DNA from: Emiliania huxleyi CCMP1516
Taxonomy: Eukaryota; Haptophyta; Isochrysidales; Noelaerhabdaceae
Length of the DNA stretch: 64,000 nucleotides
Direction: 5' to 3'
Assembly (NCBI RefSeq): GCF_000372725.1
Contig: NW_005201165.1
Span: 61,818 to 125,817, forward strand
Position numbers and translations under genes: made by a program. Numbering within the stretch: position 1 is the stretch's first letter; each line of letters begins with the position of its first letter. The notes beneath the pieces were generated by a model. The model saw only the letters and a list, made by a program, of their open reading frames with translations, was not told where the DNA came from and did not search any database. Of this stretch, positions 56,175 to 64,000 are shown in pieces.

Positions 56175-56585
56175 CTAGGAGGAGCTGCAGGATCGCCGCC
56201 TCGCGCGCCTCCCCGTCCCCTCTCCTGGACGCCTCACCACCGTCAGTAAAGTCGTGGAGGAAGGCGCCAGCGTCCCCGAACAAGGATTAGCGCCTGTCTC
56301 GGCGTAGGCCTGCAGCAGCCCGCGGAGTCGCAGGCGCTCCTCGGCGATGAAGACGCCATTCGCCCGCGAGGCGTCTCGCAGGTCGCTGCCTCTCAACCCC
56401 GACAGGTCGCGCAGCGGCGTCCCGCGCAGCAAGAAGAGGTGCAATGGGTCCTGGAAGTCACCACGCGCGACCCACGCGTGGAACCTTCCTTGACGGACCA
56501 CGCCCTCCACCTCGCGCAGCCATTTCACCTCGACCACGCGCACTTTGATCTTTGTGATGAGGTCGGTCGACAGGTGTGTGCGCAT
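56175..56585 (-). CDS. Hypothetical protein
   Basis: 136 codons from ATG 56585. VVEVKWLREVEGVVRQGRFH and LLRGTPLRDLSGLRGSDLRD look like folded protein, with WV, L and G spacing that does not resemble frame-shadow composition. No recognised domain, signal or membrane helix. It could be an exon of a longer gene or chance. Confidence 0.3.
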   Translation of the reverse strand: MRTHLSTDLITKIKVRVVEVKWLREVEGVVRQGRFHAWVARGDFQDPLHLFLLRGTPLRDLSGLRGSDLRDASRANGVFIAEERLRLRGLLQAYAETGANPCSGTLAPSSTTLLTVVRRPGEGTGRRARRRSCSSS

Positions 56586-56975
56586 CGCAGCTGCCGAGGG
56601 CTAACATGTCCACGCGCCCCTCAACGCGTGTGGTCGGGAGCGACTGGCGACACACTCGCTGTCAATACTTACAAGTCAGGCAGCTGGCCTCGAGCAGTTC
56701 GAGCCAGCCTCGACCGAGTGTCGGGCGTTGAGGGAGGCGGCGCTTCGCGGCGCTGGTATAGTTTTCCGGTCCGATTTTCGGGGTGCTCTGTTCACGGCAC
56801 GGAAAAACTCCTCCGACTCTCACGCCTGCAAGCCGACCGGGGCACCGGAAAACTATTCCGAGCCGGCGGTCCTCGCGTCCGACTGGGTGAGTGACTCGTG
56901 AGCCACCCCGACACCGCTCGAACCGCCTCTCCGCGTCGGCGTCCATGCCGCGGGAACACCCACCGCGATGACGAC

Positions 56976-57755
56976 ATGCTCGAGCTCGCCGCCGACAAGG
57001 TGCCCGACTTGATGGCGTCCAAGCACTACGAGGGCGGCAGGACGACGGCGGCGGTCGCCTTCAACAACGGCTTCTCGTTCGCCCGCTCGCGCCTCGGATG
57101 CTACTGCTCGCCGCCGCCGGGGGGGTCCTGCAGCCACGTCGGCTGGAACCCCTGCGAAGAAAACGGCGGCACCGGTTGGACGGCGCGCGTCCTCCGCGTC
57201 GAGGAAGGAAACTGCCTGCTGGCCTTCCCGCACTCGCGCACCGCGACGGGCCTCGCCTTCGCCGACGAATGGCTGTCGTGCGCCGCCGTGCGCCGGTCAC
57301 CGCACCAGCCGAGCCTGCCGTTTCGGCGCGGACCCTCTCTCGCCGACCTCCGGCGCGCGCGGCCAGCCGATCGCGAAGCTGGGCCCGAGTGCCCAAGCAA
57401 TGTGGGTGGTACGAGCGCCAGCCACCGCACGGCGCACTCGCCAGGGGCGGCTGGCGACCCTACGCCTCGCATAGCCAAGTGCGTGCGCCTCGCGGTGCTC
57501 CTCAACTCCTGCCAGGCGGTGGCGGGCATGAGCGTGCCTCATCGGGCGACAGCCCCGCTGCCCGAACCAGCCTCCCAGAGCGCCCCCGTCATGCTGCTCG
57601 CCCTCGTCGTGGCCGCTCTCGCCGCCGCCCTCTGGCGGACGGCTGTAATCGCAAGTGCCGGCGACTCGACTGCGCCGACCACCGCCCTCGTGGCGTCTCC
57701 GCCACCAGTGAAGCTGATCGCGCAGGGGTCGACGACAGCTCCCGGCACGCGGTAA
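56976..57755 (+). CDS. Protein with possible Tudor/SH3-like segment and C-terminal helix
   Basis: From ATG 56976, about 259 residues. A Cys-containing loop (CYCSPPPGGSCSHVGWNPCE) is followed by GWTARVLRVEEGNCLLAFPH and GLAFADEWLSCAAVR. The pattern W-x-A-x-V ... V-x-F ... EWL is like the small beta-barrel modules (Tudor/Agenet/SH3-like) common in algal proteins; weak evidence. A low-complexity linker leads to a hydrophobic helix (VMLLALVVAALAAALW) near the end. Function unknown. Confidence 0.4.
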   Translation: MLELAADKVPDLMASKHYEGGRTTAAVAFNNGFSFARSRLGCYCSPPPGGSCSHVGWNPCEENGGTGWTARVLRVEEGNCLLAFPHSRTATGLAFADEWLSCAAVRRSPHQPSLPFRRGPSLADLRRARPADREAGPECPSNVGGTSASHRTAHSPGAAGDPTPRIAKCVRLAVLLNSCQAVAGMSVPHRATAPLPEPASQSAPVMLLALVVAALAAALWRTAVIASAGDSTAPTTALVASPPPVKLIAQGSTTAPGTR

Positions 57756-58959
57756 CAGCGCTCAAGTGCGAAGTGCCCGTCGTCCAAGACATGTCTTGTT
57801 GGTCCTATTCTCTGGCAGGACGGGAACGAGATGATAGTAGGGAGTAGAAGAAAGCAAAGAGGAGCCCTGCGCACGCACGACTCCGCAGGAGAAGCCCCTC
57901 CCGCCCGTGCTTGCGCAGCGCAGCCTCACAGAGAACTGCGGCCGCCAGCGACTGAGCCAGTCTCGCTGGCGGACGGGGGAGAACACAACGAAGGGCCGTC
58001 CGAAACACAATCACTAAGAAGGGACGTACGGACGTCCATCACTGGGATGAGATCGGGAGATATGTCTGAGACATGTCTGCCGAATATCTCCCGACTCTAC
58101 AGCCGCCCACAGGAGCGCCGCCTCAACACGGGGTCTCGGCTCTATCGAGCCATGCTAGCTCCAGCCGCAGCCCCACCCGGCCGCCCGAGGGTGTTCCCGC
58201 AGGCAGAGAAGACTAATCCTGGGGGAAGCAACCGTCCTGTCTGGACTAGTCTTGTGTTTCTGCTCGATTTTATGTCGTTTCGCTCCATCACGCTCTCGTT
58301 CCCCTCGATGCTGGCGTTCGCCGCGCTCCATTGCCTCACGCGCGCGTCCTCTTTGCCGATGGCAGCGTTCATGGCTTCCCCTCACGCGGAATTTGTGCTC
58401 ACTGAGCCCGCAAGTGCCGAGTCTTACGCACCTCCGGACCTCACACCGTGTCCTACGAGGTGAATGTTGATCTCGCAAACCTCGCCTTCGACTCGCTCTC
58501 CGCTTCTACGAGAGTGAGTCGACCCTCTGTCCCTCTCGACGTGCTCTGCATCGGCCGCTGGCACGCCCTACGCTTCTCGGATCGCCGACAGCAGCATCGG
58601 CTCCAACGTGCCGCTGACGCACCGTCGCACGGCCGGCAATCCGATCTTCGAGCCGCCCACGCTCTCCCCGACTACGTGGGCGACTCCACGCACCTGTCCA
58701 TCGTCTCGCTCCTCGATGACGACGACACCCTCGCCTGTGGCATCTGGCTCTGAGATCGTCCACGGCTTCACTTCCAGCACGCCTCTCTTCCACGATGCGT
58801 CAACTGGGACCCGACTCGTGCTCGTACCTGCTGAAGCCACCAACAACGCCTCGCAGATCGACCTTGTCTCTCTCACCGGCGCGCCGTGGGCCTTTGCCAC
58901 CTTCGTCTCCTCCAGCAATTTTACCGCTGGCTCCCCCCGCGCCGGGTTCTACATCCCCC
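57756..58959. other. Region without a confident gene
   Basis: Contains a stem-loop at 58054-58093 (arms CGGGAGATAT / ATATCTCCCG). Plus-strand frames around 58272-58463 (MSFRSITLSFPSMLAF) and 58448-58750 (NVDLANLAFDSLSAS, THLSIVSLLDDDDTL) look partly protein-like, but I cannot join them in phase with confidence. Confidence 0.35.
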
Positions 58960-58989
58960 GCCTTGTGTCGATCACGCCGCCACAAACGT

Positions 58990-59317
58990 CGACCAGCAGC
59001 GAGTGCGGTGCCGCCTTTACTGTTCAGCAGGTTGATCTCCGCGCCGCGCTGCAGCAGCAGCTCGACCACCCGCTCGTGGCCGCTGTTGGCGGCGTCCATC
59101 AGCGCGGTGACGCCATTGCTGTCCTGCAGGTTGGCATCCGCGCCGCGCTGGAGCAACAGCTCGACCACTCCTCGTGGCCCTCCTGGGCGGCGAGCATCAT
59201 CAGCGTGATGCCGCCCACATCACCCGCCCCGCAAGTCGCATTGACCCGCCCGCCGCTTTCGAGCCACGCCAGCAGCGCCGCCTCGTCGCCTCGCCAGGCC
59301 GCTTTCCGCACCGCCAC
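58990..59317 (-). pseudogene. Ankyrin-repeat fragment with a frameshift
   Basis: About three ankyrin repeats on the minus strand: AAWRGDEAALLAWLESGG, GGITLMMLAAQEGHEE, then after a one-base shift VVELLLQRGADANLQDSNGV, TALMDAANSGHERVVELLLQ and RGAEINLLNSKGGTAL. The shift lies where GGCCACGAGGAGTGGTCGAG should contain one more base (compare GGCCACGAGCGGGTGGTCGA in the next repeat). No ATG precedes the first repeat, and the frame degenerates after GGTAL. It is either a pseudogene or a sequencing error in a short ankyrin gene. Confidence 0.6.
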
Positions 59318-60285
59318 TTCTCACTCGAATCCGGAATGCGTGTGCGTAGTACGTGGGGCGTAGCGCGCCTGGAGAGGCACACCCCGATCGGCCGAAGGTG
59401 GATGCAGAAGACAGAATCGTAATACGCAAGACATTTGTAGCTCATTCAGGCGCCACTTGGCTCGGGCACGACACCGAAATACGCGACGTCTGGCCGACGC
59501 ACTATGGATCGCGGGCGCGTATTTACATAACATGGCCGATCTGTGCATTCTGGGCGACTACATATGCGTAGCAGTACAGACCACCTCCGCTGCACTGAGG
59601 TGTCCGAAAATTCTTTTTATCGTCACTGGGCTTTGCCAGTGCGCGCCACCAGTCCCGTGCCCAGTGTCGTGCGAGGGAGTTTGTTGTAAAATCTTTTTTG
59701 TCGGGTACGGGACTGGCCTCGAGGGACTGGCACTGCAAAGGCGACGGCTTCTAATAGAAGCCGTCGCCCTCACAGATGCCGTCCTCCTCACAGAAGGCGT
59801 CGTCGGAATGGTAGTCAGGCGGACGAGACTATCCCTGATCCTGCTGAACAAGCTCCTCTTGTAGCTCGATCGGTCACACCGCCATCGCCGTCGGGGAGAG
59901 GGGGGACGACACTGCCTCGGCAGCGTGCACCTCGATCCTGTGCCGTGTTTGTTATGACCCCCCCCAATGAACACACCAGCGAGGGAGGGCGAGACGATCG
60001 GAGGGGTCCCGTACCATGCGGAATCGACCCTACTCGAGTATCAAGTGCTCAAGTGCTCAAGTCAGGCGGATGGTCGAATCCGCGAGCACCGTGGTGCTCG
60101 CCGAGAGGACCATCCCCATCATCCTCCGACTCCATCCCCCCCCTCCCGTCGCTCCCGCCGCGCCTCCAGTCGGCATGCGCCTCCAGTCGGCATGCGTCGT
60201 ATATCTCACATTTACTTGATAAACCAGCCGATCCAACAATCCTTTCGGTTTATCGGGACGCGCCGGGATATCAAGTAAATGCCAG
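59318..60285. other. Intergenic with palindromes and a dispersed repeat
   Basis: Holds a 13-bp-arm perfect palindrome at 59740-59767 (GGCGACGGCTTCT / AGAAGCCGTCGCC). Flanking GCCAGTCCCGTGCCC-like arms (about 59640-59735) form a larger fold-back. Also the GTACCATGCGGAATCGACCC repeat (60003-60062) and a 73-bp fold-back at 60209-60281. Confidence 0.6.
60209..60281. repeat. 73-bp fold-back (MITE-like)
   Basis: Outer arms CATTTACTTGATA / TATCAAGTAAATG (13 bp, perfect) and inner arms GATAAACC / GGTTTATC. Sits immediately before the ATG chosen for the next gene. Confidence 0.75.
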
Positions 60286-61245
60286 ATGAATATCGTGTGT
60301 AACGACGCCCGGCCACAGCAGTGCATGTACATGCCAGTCGAGGACCTCGCCGCGGCGCACTGGCGCCGCTTCGTCTACCTCAAGCTGGCGCGTCGATGGC
60401 ACGCGCTCTGGTGTCGCTGGAGCCCGAGCGGCGAGCTGCGCTCCGTCTTTGATGCCGAGCGGGCCTTTGAGCCGACGGGAAAAGGCTGCTCGATGCAGGT
60501 CGTGTACCACTACCGCGACGAGCGCGGCACGGTTGCGGAGGGTCCGCAGAGCGGCCCGTGGCACCTCACCGAGGAAGCCTGCAGCACGCCGCACGGGATG
60601 CTCCACCCGGCCTCGCCCGAGATGACGACGCTGCTGCTGCCCGGAGGGCCGAGCGCGTGGTGCATGAGGCGGAGCCCGGCGGGCACTCCCTGCGCCGCCG
60701 AGCTCTTCCTCCACCACGGCGACCACCTGAGGATGAGCGCCGGCGTCGTCCACTCCGCCGACGGAACGCTGCAGCAGCTCGCCCTCGTCCGCGAGGACGC
60801 TCGTGGGCCGTGGCCTTCGGCCGCCGCTGCCGAGGGCTGGTCCGAGAGCTGCGAGGCTGCGGCGGTCTGCGGCGCGGAGCTGGAACGCGCGCTCGAGCGG
60901 GCGGCCGCGCCGACGCGCGCGCCCGGCTCCGGCTTCGCAGTCAGCGCCTCGCTCGAGCAGCGCTCGCTGGCCGGCGCCGCGTGGCATAGCACGAGGGTTG
61001 GGTCGGCGGCGGCGGCGGACGCGGTGCTGCTGTGCGCCGGCGGGACAGTCGCGGTGGTGGCGCCCGCGCGGCGCGTCGCCAACCAGCCCTTCTCCAGCGC
61101 CGCCGCGTGGTGGCCTCCGCAGCACTCGACGGCCGACAGCGGCGAGGGCGAGGCAGGCGGCGGCAGGCGGCTGTACACTGTCGAGGCGCACTGGGATGCC
61201 GAGGGCGGGCTGGCGGAGGTGCGGTGGCTCGTGTTTGAGGCGTGA
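60286..61245 (+). CDS. DUF3598-like (CpeS/lipocalin-fold) protein
   Basis: 319 codons from ATG 60286; the in-frame ATG at 60331 (MPVEDLAAAHWRRFVYLKLA) is equally likely because the first codons touch a fold-back repeat. The start HWRRFVYLKLARRWHALWCR, then WSPSGELRSVFDAERAFEP, matches the opening of DUF3598 domains (short helix, W-x-x-x-W, then S-P-x-G-E). The alternating short strands after it fit a beta-barrel. Two such barrels in tandem are usual in DUF3598 and the length here allows both. Known relatives are cyanobacterial and plastid proteins related to bilin lyases; the function here is unknown. No plastid presequence is visible. Confidence 0.5.
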   Translation: MNIVCNDARPQQCMYMPVEDLAAAHWRRFVYLKLARRWHALWCRWSPSGELRSVFDAERAFEPTGKGCSMQVVYHYRDERGTVAEGPQSGPWHLTEEACSTPHGMLHPASPEMTTLLLPGGPSAWCMRRSPAGTPCAAELFLHHGDHLRMSAGVVHSADGTLQQLALVREDARGPWPSAAAAEGWSESCEAAAVCGAELERALERAAAPTRAPGSGFAVSASLEQRSLAGAAWHSTRVGSAAAADAVLLCAGGTVAVVAPARRVANQPFSSAAAWWPPQHSTADSGEGEAGGGRRLYTVEAHWDAEGGLAEVRWLVFEA

Positions 61246-62237
61246 TGGGAAGGGCCACACACCGGCGGCTGGTCTCCGCCATGGAACCGCTGTCAGTGTG
61301 AGCGAGTCTGGTGAGCCAGCAGGGCTGTCAGAGGAGACAGAGATATACACATAGTCATAGAGCCGTAAGAGAGAGCGCGCGGTGTGTGTGGAAAGTGTTA
61401 GCCCTTTGATATTTTTAACAGCAGAGCCGCAAACCTCAAAAAGAAATTTCTTTTCGTGTGAGAGTGGAGTGGAAGCCGTCGCCCGCAACTGGCCTAATAA
61501 ATAAATTTAAATCAGTAACCAGCCTCCGGTGGGGCCCCCCGCTACCATCCAAACCCGAGTACCGGTCTACTATCATAGATAGAGGCTCAAGTGTGACATA
61601 AGTCCACACACATACGACATACACATACACAAAGCAACTCTCACGACACACGGGCACCGGGTGGAGCGGCGGCGGCGGCAGCAGCACGCGCGGGCGGACG
61701 GATTCGGACGGGGCGGAGCAGCGACCGCCTGGGCGGCCGCTGCTCTGGCCATGCCGCTCCGTTTGGCGTTGGCCACGACGCTGCCTTTCGCCGCCGATGG
61801 CTGCTCTCGCGACCCTCTCGTTCGCGCCGTCTGCCAGAGCGCGCCGTCTGCCTTGTACATACCGGGGGAAGTAGACACCACAGATACGCACACACCGACG
61901 CCCGAAGTGCGAAGAAGGACGAGGAAAGTCTCGGCTTTGGTTCTCACGCCCCGGCGGGGGGGTGATATTGGATGGGCACCCCGTGCCGCCGCGAGAAAAG
62001 GGCCCGTCTCTTCCCGCGATGTGTCGCGGACAAACCCAAGTAGAAGCGGGTTCGGGCGCGCGTGCTCCTCTTCGTTCATTTTCGGGCGAGGGTGGCACCA
62101 CGCCGCGTGGGGCGAGAAAGAAAGAAAGAAAAAAACGGACAAGCCAAGGGAGGGATGGGAGGACGGCACGCCGCCACGTGGGGCGAGGGGGCAAGTTTGT
62201 GGGAACGAGAGAATCTTTTGTCCCGCTAGCCACGTAT
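61246..62237. other. Intergenic with a dispersed repeat carrying an R1 insertion
   Basis: 61933-62232 is the reverse counterpart of 21973-22200; it is interrupted at 62117-62176 by R1. The left 650 bp shows no recognised feature. Confidence 0.6.
62117..62176 (-). mobile_element. R1 retroposon copy with 11-bp target duplication and a visible empty site
   Basis: A 60-bp insert with (TTTC)n tail, flanked by CGTGGGGCGAG at 62106-62116 and 62177-62187. The related repeat at about 22015-22027 has a single copy of this 11-mer and no insert. Confidence 0.9.
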
Positions 62238-63978
62238 CTAGATATCCACGGGCGCTCCGGGCGACGATGAGCACAACGCTGCGCCGCTCTGGCCGCCGCC
62301 TCGCCGCTGCCGCCACCGCCACCGCCACCGACGCTCCTCCACCGCTGCTCGCCCTCGCGCGACCTGTCCGTCCACCGACCTCTCCGCCCGCGCGTACGCC
62401 ACCGCCGCCTCCACCGCCGAGTCGAAGAAGCCGATGAAGATCTGTCGTCCGTCCACCGTGTGGTACGCCGTGAAGCGGCCCGACGCCCAGGGAGGTCGGC
62501 GGCCGCGCGAGCCCGGCGCCTGCTCCTGCTTGCGTACGCCTGCGTAGCCTGTGCTGCTGCGACTCGAGAGGTGCAGCCGCCAGCCCTGCGCCTCTGTCAC
62601 CACCGCCGGCGCCTCCCCCGCGGGGCCCGTGTGGGATGGACCTGCGAAAGCGCGGGGAAGGGAGAGTGCATTGAGAAGGCAGAGCCTGAGCACAAGAGGG
62701 GGGCTTGCTCGCGAGCCTTGACTTGCATCGACTTGATTACAACGAGTCCAATCGAACACGGGGTCTGGCTCTCCGGCTCAAAACCGCTCCGCATTGATCG
62801 GCAACCTCGCATCAACGTCGAGCAGTGTGGGGCACGAGTATGGGAGAGAGGAGTGCGCAACGGGAATGCATGTGGGGCAAACGGGTCAGCAAGTGAGTGG
62901 ACCACGCGCCAGCACCGCACACATCGGCCAACGAGTGCGTCCAGCGCATGCCGTTCTCCATCACCGTCTTGTCGATCGCCCGCGCGTACGCCACTGCCGC
63001 CTCCACCGCGGTGCCGAAGGAGCCCGCGAGTTTGTTATGCCTCCCGTTTACCGTGTACTGCACTATGAAGCGGTTGTGACTCTTCGACACCCCCCTGTAT
63101 CCGGTGCTGCTGTTGCGGGAGAGGTGCAAGCGCATTCCCTCCGCCTCTGCCACGCACGCACGCCTTGCCCTCGCTCGACGAATTGCTCGACGAGTGAGCG
63201 ACCTTTTGTCAAACTCATCCCACTTACGCTGCAGAAAGCCAAGCGTTGCGCGATCCGGCTCTTCCCGTTCCGTTGGCCTGCTCGAGAATGACCTGCCCCG
63301 AAACTGCATGACGAGCGGCCGAAGTTGTTCGCCGAACTCATCAGGAGGGGGCGGCGGACCGACCTCCGCAACATGGGTCTCGGCCTCGATTGCATGCACG
63401 GCCTCGGTTGCCAGCCTCTCGGCCTCCAGCCTCTCGGCCTCCTGCCGACCCATGCGCACGCCCTCCTTCGAGCGGGAGGGGGACGCGCCAGCACTCCTCA
63501 TTGCCTCCGTTCTCTTGCGTCGAATCGTGTTGCGGTGCGGCAAGCAATCAAACGCGTCCCACTTGGATCGCAGAATGCCGAGAGTGGCGTGGTCTCGAAC
63601 TTCCCGTTCCGTTGGCCTGCGCGAGAATGATCTCCCCCGGAACTGCATGACAATCGGCCGAGGTTGCTCGCCAAACTCGTCAGGGAGCAGCGGCTCGGCC
63701 TCCGCAACATGAGCCTCGGCTTCGATCGCACGCCTCTGTGCGAGAGAAAAAATTGACGATCGCCTTGCGTCGGCAGCCAGAGGCGGCGGGGCGGCGGGAG
63801 AGGGCGGTGGTGCGGGCGGTGATGCTGATGATGTGGCCATTGGCCGCCGCCGCGTCCTCTTTGCGAGCGCTCTCGGCTTCCGTCCCTTTTTACGCTTGTC
63901 CCCCCCCTTGCTCGTATGTCTGACTTTTCTGCGGGTCAGGCCGGGGCCTCTCAGCAGTCTACTTGGGTTTGTCGTCAT
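62238..63978 (-). CDS. Double AP2-domain DNA-binding protein with internal duplication
   Basis: Starts at ATG 63978; the stop is at 62238-62240. A basic, nuclear-localisation-like stretch (KRKKGRKPRALAKRTRRRP) leads to two copies of an 80-residue module: HVAEAEPLLPDEFGEQPRPI, FRGRSFSRRPTERE, LRSKWDAFD, and again HVAEVGPPPPPDEFGEQLRP, FRGRSFSSRPTERE, LQRKWDEFD. AP2 domain 1 is SSTGYRGVSKSHNRFIVQYT, then GSFGTAVEAAVAYARA. After an intron between about 62640 and 62925, AP2 domain 2 is SSTGYAGVRKQEQ, an insert, then FIGFFDSAVEAAVAYARAER. AP2 domains bind GC-rich DNA; a regulator role is inferred. The 80-residue module is unknown to me. Confidence 0.75.
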
Positions 63979-64000
63979 TAGTACGAAACCTCAGAAGGCC

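Noticed and set aside
58608-59363. Plus-strand frame of about 250 codons
   Set aside because: Its second half is antisense to recognisable ankyrin repeats, so it is not convincing as a single gene; the first half may contain a real exon but could not be placed in phase.

Overview
This is a GC-rich, intron-rich nuclear segment from a photosynthetic eukaryote, most likely a chlorophyll-c alga and probably a haptophyte. The evidence is: a protein with a twin-arginine-type thylakoid-lumen presequence; two AP2 domains of the form (S/N)SSTGYxGV...AVEAAVAYARA, common in haptophytes; Pro-rich and Cys-rich surface proteins; and short introns of about 67-82 nt, many with GC-AG instead of GT-AG borders. 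The lineage call is inference. There is one 100-N assembly gap (13821-13920).

Layout. 1-1505 (-): MFS transporter running off the left edge. 2303-6696 (+): Pro-rich one-pass membrane protein, Cys/Pro-rich protein, HTH DNA-binding protein. 7188-11139 (-): inositol-polyphosphate 5-phosphatase with a C2-like domain. 11619-14384 (-): secreted Cys-rich protein of unknown function. 15656-18034: coiled-coil protein and a 2OG-oxygenase-like protein. 18.1-19.9 kb: nested dispersed repeats. 20051-21331 (+): FHA-RING-PARP-type zinc-finger E3. 22.2-25.4 kb (+): hypothetical protein and an ALG5-like dolichyl-phosphate glucosyltransferase. 25884-30263 (-): Sec23. 32110-33262 (-) and 33560-34762 (+): divergent thylakoid-lumen protein and GT34-like glycosyltransferase. 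35062-41579: alpha/beta hydrolase, polytopic membrane protein, TMEM14, Ala-rich membrane protein. 41.8-42.5 kb: decayed nucleotide-sugar transporter. 42.8-43.7 kb: fold-back element. 44.0-51.3 kb: a block bounded by a 664-bp inverted duplication, holding an MDR oxidoreductase and an SDR reductase. 51047-55154 (+): SERCA-type Ca2+-ATPase. 56-59.3 kb: weakly supported genes and an ankyrin pseudogene. 60286-61245 (+): DUF3598-like protein. 62238-63978 (-): double-AP2 protein.

Most genes are unrelated housekeeping functions: secretory pathway (Sec23, ALG5-like, GT34-like, SERCA), phosphoinositide signalling, lipid metabolism (SDR) and plastid. They do not form an operon-like system.

The most unusual content is in the introns and repeats. 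Many introns end in a short inverted repeat (CTCTTCACA...TGTGAACAG) whose last AG is the 3' splice site. Several introns begin with a copy of the start of the downstream exon, as expected if they arose by insertion with target duplication. Other introns are filled with TCTCGGC-type minisatellites shared between unrelated genes. Two dispersed retroposon-like families (called R1 and R2 here) show target-site duplications, 5' truncation and nesting. All gene models were read by eye from conserved protein motifs and splice-phase consistency; no database search was possible.
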